Shown here piece after piece: positions 33,501 to 47,308 of a stretch of 64,000 nucleotides of DNA. The DNA lies in the NCBI GenBank assembly GCA_003116995.1, contig BDSL01000009.1, positions 434,001-498,000 of the forward strand, given 5' to 3'. Both the position numbers and the translations under genes were made by a program. The stretch is from Yamagishiella unicocca (taxonomy: Eukaryota > Chlorophyta > Chlorophyceae > Chlamydomonadales > Volvocaceae). The notes beneath the pieces were generated by a model. It had not been told where the DNA came from. It did not search any database and was given only the letters and a program-made list of their open reading frames with translations. The number at the start of each line of letters is the position of its first letter. The first letter of the stretch is position 1.

Positions 33501-34499
33501 GCGGCTCCGTAGTAATCGTAAGCTGCATAGGCAGGGTATCCTGCGAAGTGCGCGCGAACGAAAGAGCAGCCCCGATGGCAGGGCGAGCCGTCTTAGTGGG
33601 GCGTGTTGGCAACATAGCATGCAGTCGGTACTGGGGCGTGGTCGCCATACCAATTGGCGTAAGCCTGTTCGAGTGGACCGGCGGCTCACCGCCAAGCTGC
33701 TGCCACCCAGTCACCGGCTACCGGGACACATAACCGGCCTGTGTGTGTGGGCTGAGCCCAATCGTTCAGTGGCCGAACCCGCTCGGGGCAACGGTCCAAG
33801 GCGCACGTCAGCAGATGGCCACGCCATAAGGGATCCAAGTGCCAAGCTGATGAAGCTCGTCTAGGGATATCCTGGAATAGATGATATTCTGGAATAGATA
33901 TAATACTGGTGTGCGCAGAGCGGCCTGGACACGGTGGTGGGCCTGGCCACCTGCACAAACACACGTCCAGCTGCAGCCTAAGATCACTTTGCGAGCCAAG
34001 CGCAGCGGCTGCAGCCACAGTTGGCATGGACTCAACCGAGGCGTGTCGCTCGTTACCAGGGGGGCCCAGCTCAGCGCAGCTCAGTCTGCGAAAGATTGGC
34101 ATATGGAGAAGGGTACGCCACCCCTGCCCCTACCCTTGCTCGACCGGACCCGCACGGCATCGGATGCCGGACCCGGCCGCCAAGGTCAGCTTCCTCTCTT
34201 TAAGGCTTGGTCTGTGACATACCGCCAAGGGCTTCCTAGTCAGAGCAAGGGGCTAAGCCCATGCAAAGGACACGCCCCTCACCTGAGTACGCCGAGTAGT
34301 AATACGCAGGATTGTAGTAGTCAGAGTAAGAGGGTGCATATCCTGGAGGATACCCATATGCCGCTGCATATGCGGTTGGATCGGCGGCTGCAGCTTCGGT
34401 CCCTGCAGCCTGCCCCTCAGCGTGCTGCGAATCTTCCAGTCCAGGGGCCTTGGGCTCATCATCAGCTCCCGGGGGAGGTGGTTCATGGTCGCCCGACAT
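24540..34499 (-). CDS. U2AF2: U2AF large subunit (U2AF65) with giant RS/RGG N-terminus, 13 exons
   Basis: Nuclear splicing factor that binds the polypyrimidine tract. Exons: 34499-34283, 33540-33428, 33129-32788, 32450-31928, 31595-31481, 31094-30873, 30456-30016, 29684-28619, 28339-27701, 27313-26517, 26160-25926, 25625-25494, 25121-24540. Every junction keeps phase and no stop intervenes, giving 1,807 residues against about 475 in human. RRM1 (about 1430-1515) has RRVYVGGLPGGMSE and KRFAFLEFRSVEETSNAMAF. RRM2 (about 1550-1625) has NKVFVGGLPGYL and SKGYGFCEYADP. The C-terminal UHM has VVRLSNMV and GVGYVFLCYEDP. The first ~1,400 residues are Tyr/Ala-rich (start), then RS repeats, RGG boxes, Lys/Glu runs and more RS. 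An in-frame ATG at 34526 and an alternative acceptor (exon at 33177) exist. A split into two adjacent genes is possible but the phase continuity argues against it. Confidence 0.85.
25395..25425 (+). repeat. Dispersed intron motif A, copy 3
   Basis: CCCATGTCGTGTATCCGGGT plus CCTTATGCCA lies in the last U2AF65 intron, antisense to the host gene, and is followed by a C-rich run as in copy 1. Confidence 0.7.
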
Positions 34500-36548
<2,049 letters not shown>

Positions 36549-37521
36549 GGTCGCCCCGCGGCATGTGGGGCGCGTGGGGCGCAATGCCAACGCCCCACTG
36601 CTGGATATGGTGCCGGCCGCATGGTGGTGGTGGTAGTGGTGGTGGGTGGATAGAGGGCAGTTTGAAAGATGCAGGAAAGGGGTATGCGCTTGTCCGATGC
36701 AGGCGCTTTGTGCTAACACTTGGTGCAGTGGTGAATAATGATCTTGCGGGGGTGCTTCCGTTCGTAACACATTGCAGGCGTGGGAGAGCAATTGCAAGGT
36801 GCTGGTGAGATATGCATCCGCTGGGACTGACAACTCGACGTGGACACATCCACGCGCTGTCGTCCACGGTTTCGCCAGGCAATTTAGCAGAATTTGTCAT
36901 TTTTATTGCCTTTCGTTCCTTTTACAGTACTGTGAATTCGTCGACAACGGAGGGCGTGCGATAGGAGGCGGTCTCTTGGCCTCGACACGTGTGCCCCCTA
37001 CAGCGGCTTTGTATTGTGGCGAGGGGCGCCGCGCCGGCTGTTAGTGTTTGCAATATGAGTACAATGCCTCCTTTGCGAAGTCCTGGAGCTTGGTACATGT
37101 TTGTAATGTAATGGTACGCGCCAGGTCGGCCACTTATGACCGCACTGCCATGCAAGCAAACTGCTATGAGTCAGCCACGCCGCCGTTGTGTGCCTCATAA
37201 CGCAATCCTACTCGATCTGTGAGCTATAACCCTCTTATAGGGCACGAAGGTTTTGGACGGACTAGTGGGCTGCTCGAGCGCTACTTTGCTACCTTTTTAA
37301 TTTACGCATTTAATAGCGTAAAAGTCCCCGTACCAGTCATTTCCATTACATGCATCCTGTTCCGAACGGTGCAACGTTAACTTCGAGCTTCCATTTGTCT
37401 AGTTCCCGTGAGCACTTCCGCGCGCGTCGACCGCCCTCCGCGAGGCCAAACACCGCTCGACCCATCACTTTCATAGATTGCTAAGCATAATAAGATTTCA
37501 CCTGGACGTAATATTTTCAGC
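36549..37521. other. 3' flank of UMP kinase and promoter of carrier gene
   Basis: No gene recognised. Two overlapping-spaced TGTAA signals at 37102-37106 and 37107-37111 probably end the UMP kinase transcript, giving a 3' UTR of about 560 bases. The remaining ~400 bases are the upstream region of the carrier gene. Confidence 0.5.
37102..37111 (+). other. Double TGTAA polyadenylation signal
   Basis: TGTAATGTAA, two copies of the volvocine poly(A) signal back to back, about 555 bases after the UMP kinase stop. Confidence 0.6.
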
Positions 37522-39680
37522 ATGTCGGGGCCTCCTGTTTCGAACGCTGTCGTCGAGGGGTGTTCGGGCGCCTTCGGTAGCGTAATTGCGTTGCTCGCAA
37601 CGTACCCACTGAAGGTGAGGGACGCTCGCAGAGCTCTGCTTGCACTGGGGGCCGTCGCAGAAGGAAACCCTAATATCCGTCAACGATGCCCATGCCGATG
37701 ACGCGACACTCACTACCACGACATTGCGCCCGTTTCGCAGACTATTTACACCCTACAAGCCCTCTCAACAGGAGGCGATAGCAGCGCACCAGGGCCAAGC
37801 GATCCCGGCGCTCGGTTGCTTGCCGCAGTACGCTTTCTTCAGCAATACAAGGTACCCCACGTGCCGGCGCCTTCCTGGTCCCACATTAGGCTTCCTTGGT
37901 CCCGGTTTCCCACCAGCTGTGGTTCAGGCGCACGTGACGTTCATGCGTGCTTGCGTGGCGTGCGTGCACGACATGCGCACGGGCGGCTGGCCAAACAACC
38001 CTGACGATCAACTCCCGCCTCTTCCTGGGAAATGCTCGATTGCCCTCCCAACGCACTCGGCTCCCAGTGTATCCTGCAAAACCGCGTGCCCACCAGATGT
38101 TTGTTTCGGTTACCCGCATCGACCAACGCATAAAACCCGATATCCTCGCATTTACGAAGCTGGAATCCACGCCTGACGTACGCTTATTATGCGCCACGGA
38201 CAGGCCTGCATTCCCCTCCTCTACTCCACTGGCCCTCTCTGATTTGTGACTGCCCTTGCCCCCAACTGCGTTGCCCCTCCTCTGCACGCCGGTCCTCACC
38301 AGCAGCTATCGAGCCTGTACGTGGGGCTCGGCCCCAACATTGTCGAATCCGCCTTGTCGAGCGGCGTCTACTTCTTCTTCTACAGCAAGCTGCGGGAGCA
38401 GGCAGTAGCCTGGGCCCGCGAACGGGCGGCAGCAGGGGGGCCCGAGAGCCGCAGCAAGGACATCGGTGTGTTGGCGTCGTTGCTGGTGGCCACGACCGCC
38501 GGCGCTTTCAACCAGCTGATCACCATGCCTGCCTCCGTGGTGGCCACACGAATGCAGGTGAGGGGCTAAGATGGGTGCGCGTGGGAGGGACGAGCAGGGT
38601 GGAGCGTGATATGCCGCAGCCGCGGGGGCCTTTCAATCGGTGCCAACCTGGTTGTTGTAACGGTTACAGTGGCTTCCAGACCAAGAGGTAGAGCCATCGG
38701 GCACATCGCCTGGCACTGAGAAGCCTGGTATCCGACATGTCAGAACGATCACACACACGCATGCCTCCGGCTGGCAGTCGTGAACGGCACCCCTCGGCTC
38801 GTGAGTCTGCGTCAACGCGGCTGTCGGTTGGCTCGTTCAACTAGGAGCCCTGGCGTGGAATTCATCCAGGACTGTGCTGCCCTTGCATCTGCAGGGCTAT
38901 CGGAGCCTGCCGGGCGCCAGCACCCGGCAAAACCCGCCCACCACCTGGGAGACCATCTCCTCCGTGTTCCACGAGGACGGCGTGGCTGGCTTCTGGAAGG
39001 GCATGCTGCCCAGCATGATCCTCCTCGCCAACCCCGCCGTACAGTACATGCTGTTTGAAAAGATCCAGGCCGTCATGCGCTTCTGGAAGTCGCAGCGCGT
39101 CGCGCGGGCGGCGGCGGCCGCCAAACCCGCCGCCGCAGTAGCCGCCGCCGCTGACGGCACGCAGCAGGAGAGCGCACCCAGTAGTGATCTGCAGAGCTGC
39201 AATCAGTCAGCTGACGGCGACGAGGCGATGGAGGTGGTGAGGTCCCCCAACTCCAGGCTGGAGGCCGCCACGCAGCGAGACGCTAGCGGGCAGTTGTCGG
39301 CGTTGGAAGTATTCCTCGCGGGAGCGCTCGCCAAGATCGGCGCGACCGTAGCCACCTATCCTCTCATCGTGGTCAAGGCGCGCCTGCAGGCTTCGGCGGG
39401 CGGCCAGGGGTCGCAGCACCGTGCGTCCACTTGGGGCATCATTTCCGACACGGCGCGCCGCGAGGGCTTGGGCGGGTTCTTCAAGGGCCTGCGCGCCAAG
39501 ATCCTCCAGACAGCGCTCAACGCAGCGCTGATGCTGATGCTGAAGGAGCAGCTCCACGGAGTCACCAGGAGCGCACTGACGCTTGCGATGACGGCTGCAG
39601 GACCGGTGCCGACGGCGGCCACGGCGACGGTGCCACGGGCGGCTTCCAAAGCCGTCCAGGCGCCGCCCGCGGCCGGCTAG
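37522..39680 (+). CDS. Mitochondrial-carrier-family protein, peroxisomal nucleotide carrier type, 4 exons
   Basis: Six-helix membrane transporter of 413 residues. Exons 37522-37614, 37741-37851, 38306-38557 and 38895-39680, all phase 0. Three carrier repeats are visible: LLATYPLKTIYTLQ, ITMPASVVATRMQ and VATYPLIVVKARLQ, each the PxDxxR/K-type signature at the end of an odd helix. The segment NPAVQYMLFEK matches the peroxisomal PMP34/PXN/PNC subgroup (NPxIQFMxYE), which exchanges ATP, NAD or CoA across the peroxisomal membrane; the exact substrate is unknown. A loop of about 80 residues, rich in Ala and acids, separates repeats 2 and 3. Exon 3 has a NAGNAG acceptor, so a one-Gln variant is possible. 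Confidence 0.85.
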
Positions 39681-41414
39681 AGGAGTTGGGTACCCCAGGT
39701 TATGCCCAGCCACCCCGGAATGGCGTAGGGGCGGGTGCGCTAGCCGTTGCGGCAAACGCGAAGGTGGCGGGTTTGAAGCCGAGAAAGATTTCGCATCGCT
39801 TTTTGGGGGCTAAGCACGGCAGGTGCGACACTGTAGTGGTTATGCATTTTGCATCCGTTTTGCATGCGTTCCGGCGGTTCTGACGGAGCGATAGCATTGG
39901 TAAAGGTTGGGAAAGCGGAAGTGAGGACATCGGGTGGCAGGATGTACCCCGGTATGTGTGTGTCCAGCAGGCAGACAAGGCAGGAGCACCGGCACGACTC
40001 GATAAGTGGTCCTGGAGTGGGATTTCGAGCAGTTTGAAAGTGGCAGGTTCACAGAGGCAGGCTCCGTTGATATTACCAGCCCCTGTCAACGGAGCAACCC
40101 AATATCGTCCGTCCATTTGCTGGTTGGATGAATCTTGAACGGGAGTGAGACTGGTTTTAACAGCGGGACGGTTTTAACAAAGGCCCGAGTGCACAAGGCT
40201 GCTGTCCGGCTAGGTGTTTGACTCCCAAGCATAGCGTTCCCCTTCGCCACGGATGTACCTTGTCAAGACACCGGCCCTGACGTGCCAAACAAGACCTGCC
40301 GGCGATGCTGCAGGAGGCTACGTATCTGACCGTATTGGGCCGCGGGTCGTGGGCCTCGGTTAGGTTAGTTGTGCCGATACCCTGGAATGGCGGGCCAAGG
40401 ACGGCAGCAGCAGAGACGGTTAGTCAGAGAGGGTCAGGAAGCCAGAAACCTGCCATTAGGCGGATGTAACTAACGAGCTAACTGGCGCCCTGTTGTATGC
40501 CCGTTTCTTGCCCTTCCCCCGAGTACCTTCGCCTGCTGCTGGGCGCTGCTGGACCCTTGTCGCTGTGGTGGTGGTAATAGCACTTGCTACAGTGCGCTCC
40601 GGACCAAAAAGCAGAACCCAAGGATGGTGTCCTAGTCCTGCAAGTATCCGCGCGTCTTGTGTCCTGCGCGGCGTGTTTCGCGCGTGCGCTGTCTGTTGCC
40701 AAATAGGCCGGCGCGTCCTTGTGGTGGTTCCGCCTGCCTTACCCTTGAAACGTCCTCGCTAGGTTACTGGCTGGGTCCTCGGGGCGCTCTGTGGGCAACG
40801 CTTGGCCAGTATGACTCCAGATATGCGGTGGGAGGCTCCTGACGGTTGCGGTCGCTAGCGGCTGAATGATGGAAAAAGCTACCTGGCTACACACCTCCAA
40901 ACACATGGGACGTCGTATTGTGGAAGATCCAGTTGTTATAACGTGCAACCAACACCGGCAGTGCAGATTCGATACGAGACATCGTCCGTTGCGTGGTTTT
41001 TGTGGTAGTAATAGTCCGAGGCTTGAACCGCAGCTTGCTCGAAGACGCCCAAAGTGGAAAAATTTGTCGCGGCTGGCCGGGGTCGAGGAATGTTCTTCGT
41101 CGCACACAGTGATGGCCGCGGCCTTGAAAAGCGCGGGGGCTGGTGGTCCCCCTCTTACTCCGGGTAGTGGTCTTCTGGATCGCGCCGTTCGCCGTGGGGT
41201 GGTGGAGTTTTGGGCCCTTTTGAGGGGCTTTGCTGCGCTGGGGCTTCCCCAGAAAGGCTGGGATGCAGTGGGGCCTCGGCATCCTTTCTTGCGGGTTGTC
41301 GCCAATCGCCTTGTGTGCGGGGGACCGGCTGAGGTACTGGTGGATTCCTGATCGGCTCGGGTTGTCTTGGGGAGCGGGGTTTCCCGTGCTTCATACTTTC
41401 TGGCTATATAGGCG
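39681..41414. other. Intergenic, no recognisable gene
   Basis: Mixed composition. A minus-strand open frame of 251 codons (41494-40739) resembles no family known to me. Its upstream end overlaps a repeat relic shared with 48509-48712, so it is probably mobile-element debris. Confidence 0.4.
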
Positions 41415-41620
41415 TGTTGAGCCCTGCTAGGGGTCCGTGCCTTATGGGATGAGAGGTGGCGGGTTCCGATGTTTGCATCGTTGCGGCGCTTCACTGGTTC
41501 GTCGGGTGCTGGGCTGTTAGGTTGGTTGGTGGCCAGTTCCTGATAGGGGAGCCTCTAGTGCAAATTCCCCCTGGGGTGCTGGCTGCTGCTCGGTATGCCT
41601 ACGGCCTGTCAACTTGGTGT
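41415..41620 (-). repeat. Degenerate repeat relic, copy 1
   Basis: The reverse complement aligns with 48509-48712. The best block is AACCAGTGAAGCGCCGC followed by (C/A)ACGAT. In one frame both copies encode PVKRR(H/N)D, then LSS, then PSRA, as if from a common mobile-element ORF. The element type could not be identified. Confidence 0.6.
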
Positions 41621-43449
41621 TCTGGTGGTTTGCCTTTGTTTCGGTGCATGTCGGTCTTTGTTTCCTCCGTCTTGTTCAGTGTCAGGCGATGCGCCCGATG
41701 GTTCTACCTCTTGGTCTGGAACCCACTGTAACCGGGATGATATGGCGGGAGAGTAGCATCTCTTCTGGCACAGATTTGAAGGTGAGTCTAATCCCCAGTC
41801 CGAAACACTTTATGGGCTGCAGGACGCGCAGGTCTCCAGCCGGCGTTGGTGCTGATACGCCTTGCATCAGCGTTTGGCTGTCACCGAGGGATCGTGGCTG
41901 GCGTTGCCCTGGGGCCGCCGCCGAGAAGCCGTAGGCGAAGAGTGAGTTCACCGCCACCATCATCTCTACTTCACGTTTATGGCCCACAGGGACAACTACC
42001 ACAACCTTCATCGTACCCCTCTTTGTCCTGGCCTGCTGCCGCCCCACCCTTTTCTTATCAAACCCAGCCATTAAGCTGACATGTGGATCACTCGCGATAG
42101 CTACAAAACAGCGTTGCGGGCCACACCAAAAGTGAGGATCGGTTGTGTTGCGAAGGCACTAAATTGTGTTACAAGTACCGCAGCTGAGATATTGCACGAA
42201 ATGCATACATCTAAAGCGGGGATACCGGCCGAGATGCTGGCACCAAAATATTAGGGCAACTGCGCACGGCAGCGTGCCCAATGATGAGAACACGGAATGA
42301 AAATAAAATAGGCAAGGATACATATATATGCGCAAAACTCAGTTACGAATGTGCTCTATGAGCGGCATCTTAGAACAATCCAGTTAGGAGGCACGGGCGT
42401 GCACGAACCCGTTGCAACTAACAGGGCCGAGCGCCGAACAGCTGAGTGCTCTTCAACACTCAGACCAGAAGGCATGTATGGTGGTTGTTACGCAAGCCAC
42501 GCTTTGACGGGGGCAGTACGCGAGGGCTGAGTGACAGCGCCACATCAGCGCCATGATCCCCGCCCGCGTAAACCAAATCAAACTGCAGGGCTTGCTCAGC
42601 TGCTTACCAGTGCCAAGCAAAAAGCAACATTACCACGCATAGCGTAAGTACGAACATCATCCACGCACCCCTAACCTTTCAAACGGCTGCGAAGGCGGCC
42701 TCCGGCCCGCTTCGTCCCCTACCCTCAATCCCCTGTTGTAAATCGACAACAAAATAGTACGAGACGTGACAGCGACCGGGCGCAACCTTATCGCCTCCGA
42801 AACCATATATGCACTGTGAAATGCCATTAAAGGATTAAACGCAATCAAGGACCACAACACGCAGCTACACAGTCAAACACATGAAGGTGCGCTGCTGTCC
42901 GCAGCAAAGTGATGCAACAGCGCACGCTGGCGCATCCATATCCGCCGTCGCGCAGCATCTGTGCCGGCAACTCGCGCGGTGCGTTCGCTGGCTAACCAGC
43001 TTGCCCTGCCATTGCCTTGCCGCAGCTTGCGCCCTCTCACCACCTGCGCTCAGTGTGCCTCCCCCTTGCCGCCAGCTACCTAACCCTCACGAGACTCGCA
43101 TGACATGTCCACGTCGGGACAGCCGACGATGCGAACCCCAACCGTCAAATCGCCGTCCAGCTCACCACGCGGTCATTTCAGCCGCAGTCTACCCACCAGT
43201 TAGCTACCCTAACCACTACCAGCCGCTCCCAGCGTGCATGGGTCTGCGTGTTTCGGAAACAAGAGTGAGTCGTGAGTCCAGTGACTGTGGACTGCCCGCA
43301 CGCGCGAAGACCGGCTTCAACTGCGCGTGGTCTTAGCAACCCTGCAGTGAGTGCCTAGGAGTGACATGTCCTGGCCGGCACAGCAACACTGGCGTGCCGC
43401 CAAAGGCAACCCCCGGGTGACCTCGTTGCGACTGCGTGTAGCGTGTTTG
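41621..43449. other. Intergenic, 3' flank of pseudo-response regulator
   Basis: Nothing assignable. A minus-strand open frame of 129 codons (42071-41682) has no recognisable motif and lies next to the repeat relic; it may be another part of the same old element. The stretch 42080-42880 is AT-richer and looks non-coding. Confidence 0.4.
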
Positions 43450-46400
43450 CTACAGCTCAGCAGCGGAGTCGTCCGTGTCCTCCTGCTCGCCCATCTCGTC
43501 GTTCTCGGCATCGTGCTCCGGCTCGGTGGAGTCTACATCCATCGGCGCGGCTCCACTCCGCCGCGGGTCTCCCGCGGCCACAAGCGCCGCGGCCCCCGCC
43601 ATGTCGCCTGTTGGAGGCAGCGCCGCGGCCGTGGCGCGCACGGCACCGGGTGCTGCCGTGGAGGCGGCCTTGACGAACTGTCCCCTCACGCGAGGTCGGG
43701 CCTCCGCCAGGCGTTTGCGGCTCTCGTACCGGACCTGCACCAAGCGCAAGGGCAGGGTGCACGAAAAAGAGTTGAGCGGCAACGACCTGACACATGACGA
43801 CATGGCTTACGTCGCAAACAACGACAACGTCTATATGGGGTCACCTCCCACCCAACCTAGGCCTGAAGTTGGAATGGCGGGATCGAGGAAGCCACGCGTC
43901 ACATTCAAAGAGGAAACGTGGCTCAATCCAAGCAACCCGTCCCTCGCGCAGCTTACCTTCTTTTTGAAGTTGCGGTGCTTCCGTTTCTCCAGGTACTTGG
44001 CTACAGCTGCCAGACGCGCCGCCGACGGCGGCTTCTGCACGACCACCGGCGCCTGCGTCACGGTCTCCGGAACCGGGATCTCCGCCGCTGCGCGCCCCGA
44101 AAGGTGCGCGATGAGCTGCAGCACCGGCTCGGGGATGAACACGGGCGGCGAGTGGTGCGGCGGGCCGTGGTGGGGGGCCCCGAAGATTAGAGCGCCCGGC
44201 TGGCGCTGCTGCATGCCGGCGTACGGCATGTGGGCAGCCATGGCGGCGGCGGCAGCGGCGAGCTGCCCGTTGACGCCGCCGGGGTGGCCGGTAGGGTCTT
44301 GGGGCTTGGGACCGCAGTGCTGCGGCGGCGGTCCGTGCGAGGTGTGGCTGGTGTGGAGCGGCATGACGGGCGGCAAGAGGGAGATACAAGCCGGCGGAGG
44401 CAGCGTCGCGTGGCTGTGCTGGTGCGCGTACTGGTGCTGGTTGTACATGGTGCCTGCACCTGGAGGAGCGCCCGCGTGACTGAAGATGGGCGGCGGCGCC
44501 GGCGGGCGCTGCAGGCCGGCCGCCGAAGCCGCCGTCAGTTCCGTGCGGCCTCCACAACCGGGCATCGGAGGAGCAATTGCCCCGGTACAAGCAGCCGCCG
44601 CCACCTTGCCCGGAAGGAAGACGGTGAAGGCGGTGAAGGCGGAGCGATCGCTGTGACGCAGCACGGAAAGGCCGCCGGGCGCCTGAGAGGAGGCGCCCAC
44701 GCCGGTGGCCGTGGCAGCGGCGTCAGCCGTGGCGGAGGCGGTGGTGTCGGTCCGAGCAGAGCTCTCAGCTTGGATGGAGGTGTGCTTGGCGGCAGCTGTC
44801 GAGTCCTGGCGATGTTGCGAGGCTTCCGCAGCCGCGCCATGAGGATGGGGAAGCGGCGGCCTGCCTGCCGCGTTGGATGCAGCCGCAGCTGCAGCCGCCG
44901 GGGCCGCAGCGGCAGGAGTTGTTGAAGCGGAAGCCGGCATGCCGTTCGAACCGGCGGCGGCAGCAGCCGGACACCTCCCACTCACCACAGCCGCAGATGG
45001 GGACGGCGCCGACCCCGATCGTGCAGCGCTGACTTCTATTCGCTCCTGCTGTTGTCGTTGATATTGCTGCTGTTGCTGCTGCTGTTGATGTTGTTGTTGC
45101 TGGTATTGTTGCTGGTGTTGTTGCTGCTGCCGGTGCATGAGAGCCCGCTGCGTCCATAGCTCCTGATGCCTCTGCGCACCAATGTTAGCAAGCTCCTGGA
45201 GTCCCAGCGGCAGTGTCACGTGGCAGCCGGGAGCCGCAGAGCCGGGCGCAGCCGCCGCGGGATGCGGCAGATTGTGATGCAACGCAGCTGCCTCCGAACA
45301 CGCACCAACACCGTTTGCACCAGCGCCATGATCGGCGTCAGCAGCCGGCGGCGGGGCCCCAAGGCCCGGGCCTGCACCCTGAACTGCACCCGGGGCAGCC
45401 GCCGCCGCGGCAAAGGAGTCCGTCATCACGTGCTCCGGCCCGGTGGTGGCCGGGCCAGCCGACGTAGCAGTTCTCCGTACGTTGTTGCCGGTGCCGTGCG
45501 TCCGGCTGCCAGAGGCTGCCGCCCCCGGCTCCGCTCCCGTGCCGTTCATCACAGAGCCGTACCGGCCAGCCCCAGCGTGCGGCCCTGCCAGGCCTGCGTC
45601 CGCGGCACCACCCGCTGTGTCCTGCTGCTGCTGCTCCTCCGCCTCACTGCCCGAGCCGGTGGTGGTGGTGGTGGTGGCGGACGTGTAGGCCGAGGGGCTC
45701 TCAGCAAACGTCTCTCCACTGGGCGACGCGGTGCCTTCGCGCGCGCCGTCGCGTCCCGACGCCGCCCGGGAGCTCTGGGAGCCCTCCGCCGCCACCAGCC
45801 GCGATGCCGGGCCTGCCTGTCCCTGCCCGTGACACGGGCCAGTCCCGGAGCGAAACCCTGGGCCCGCTGCAGCCGACGCCGCGGCAGCCGCAGTAGCTGC
45901 GTCAGCAGTATCTCGCGTGGCGGGACGCTCCAGCCGCAGGCGCTTAGACGGCAATTGCTCCAGCGCGCCCTCCTCTGCGGACTCAGCCAGGTCGGCATGA
46001 GACCAGCTGATGACGGTGGCGGAGGTTCCAGCGGCGCAGGCCGCTGCGGCGGCGGGGACGTCGCCATCGGCGCCAGCGGCGTTGCCCTGCAGAAAATTGC
46101 CGGAGCTGCCAGCACCGCGGGGCGTCGGGCGGTTGGCGGTGCCGGGCGCGGGGTTGAGGTCAAAGTGTACGGCAACTGACGTGTTGAAGGGAAATGAATG
46201 AGGAGCCGTCGCCGGCTGTGCGAGCCCGGCTCCCAGGCCGCCGCCGAGAACGCCCTGCTGCACGCTGCTGTCCTGTACGGCAGCTGGCACGTGGTGGTGG
46301 TGCCCGTGGTGGTGCCCATGGTGGCGATGCGCGCGGTGCGGTTGGGCGTGGCAGCGCTGCTGCGTCTGTTGGTCACCAGAGAGCTCGCTGGGGCCTGATG

Positions 46401-47308
46401 GCGTTGGATACCGCGTCGTGGCAGCGCGGGAGGGTAGCACGGTGCCGCCAGTGGACTGCAGGACTGACATGGCGGCACTGCTGCTGCCCCCGCTGCTGTC
46501 CTTGATGTGCGCCGCGCGATCGTCGGGCTTGGCACCAGCTGCGCCCTCCCCTGTGTGCCCCATGGAGCCGTTGCCAGTGCCCTTCGCCTTATTGGCGCGC
46601 CACACGTGCTGCCAGAGCGTGGCTAATTCATTCTTGCGGATGGGCTTTATGAGATAGTCGGCGGCGCCCGCCTGGAAAGCCTGGAGCACGCTCTCCTGCG
46701 AGTCTTGCGAAGACATGACCACGACTGGTACATCGCAAAAGATGTCGCCGTGCACAACCTCATTGATAAGGTCGAAGCCAGTAACCTGTGTTTGGTCGCC
46801 ATACATGCGGGATGCGTTAGAAGTTGACTTGGCGACAAGGACTCCAGAATTTCGTCGTTTGTACGTGTGAACGATATATTTTATACACGCACTCGTCGGT
46901 GCAGGCCCCTTTACTGCGGCCCTGCTCCCGCCTATTCGGAACGGAGGACCTCTACTACCCAAAACCACCAATAAAAAACGCTTTCATAAAACAAACGTAT
47001 ATATACAGGCTTGTGGAACGCGCATATACGGAGCGCCCTGCAGGCTGGGAAAGCTACGACCGTTCCACCAACGCTTCTTGGAAATGCCAGTTCCAGCATC
47101 ACATTCCGCTGACGCTCACCTCTGGCATAAGAATGTCGGTCAGGATAAGGTCCACCTTGACGCCGCGTTGCCGACAGGTAGTCAGGACCTTGATAGCCTC
47201 TCGTCCGTTCGCCGCGCAGGTCACCTTGTAGTTGCATTTTCGAAGCAGCTGCTCCACCGTTTTTAGTGTTACCCTATCATCTTCAACCAGTAGGACGTGG
47301 AACTCCAT
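43450..47308 (-). CDS. PRR: Pseudo-response regulator: receiver + CCT domain, 3 exons
   Basis: Nuclear clock/light-type transcriptional regulator of the PRR/TOC1 family, 1,100 residues. Exons 47308-47120, 46785-43957 and 43734-43450 join in phase 0. The receiver (1-125) has VLLVEDD, LILTDILMPEVTGFDL, VVVMSSQDS and the PRR-specific DYLIKPIRKNELATLWQHVW. Asp58, Ser88 and Lys110 stand at the phospho-acceptor, switch and catalytic positions, so unlike most plant PRRs the acceptor Asp is kept. The CCT domain is split by the last intron: RLAAVAKYLEKRKHRNFKKK, then VRYESRKRLAEARPRVRGQF. Between them lies a ~850-residue low-complexity region with poly-Gln/His, Ala and Gly runs. An in-frame ATG 84 bases upstream (47392) could extend the N-terminus; MEFHVLLVEDD fits the family better. 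Confidence 0.9.
45040..45150 (-). repeat. Poly-Gln/His coding repeat in pseudo-response regulator
   Basis: CAG/CAA/CAT runs encode more than 25 Gln with interspersed His and Tyr in the linker between receiver and CCT. Likely length-variable. Confidence 0.85.

Noticed and set aside
40739..41494. Minus-strand 251-codon frame as a gene
   Set aside because: No family motif, overlaps a degenerate repeat relic, and no splice structure supports it; kept only as possible mobile-element debris.
43475..44479. Plus-strand open frame of 334 codons
   Set aside because: Antisense shadow of the pseudo-response regulator; GC-rich coding DNA leaves long opposite frames open.
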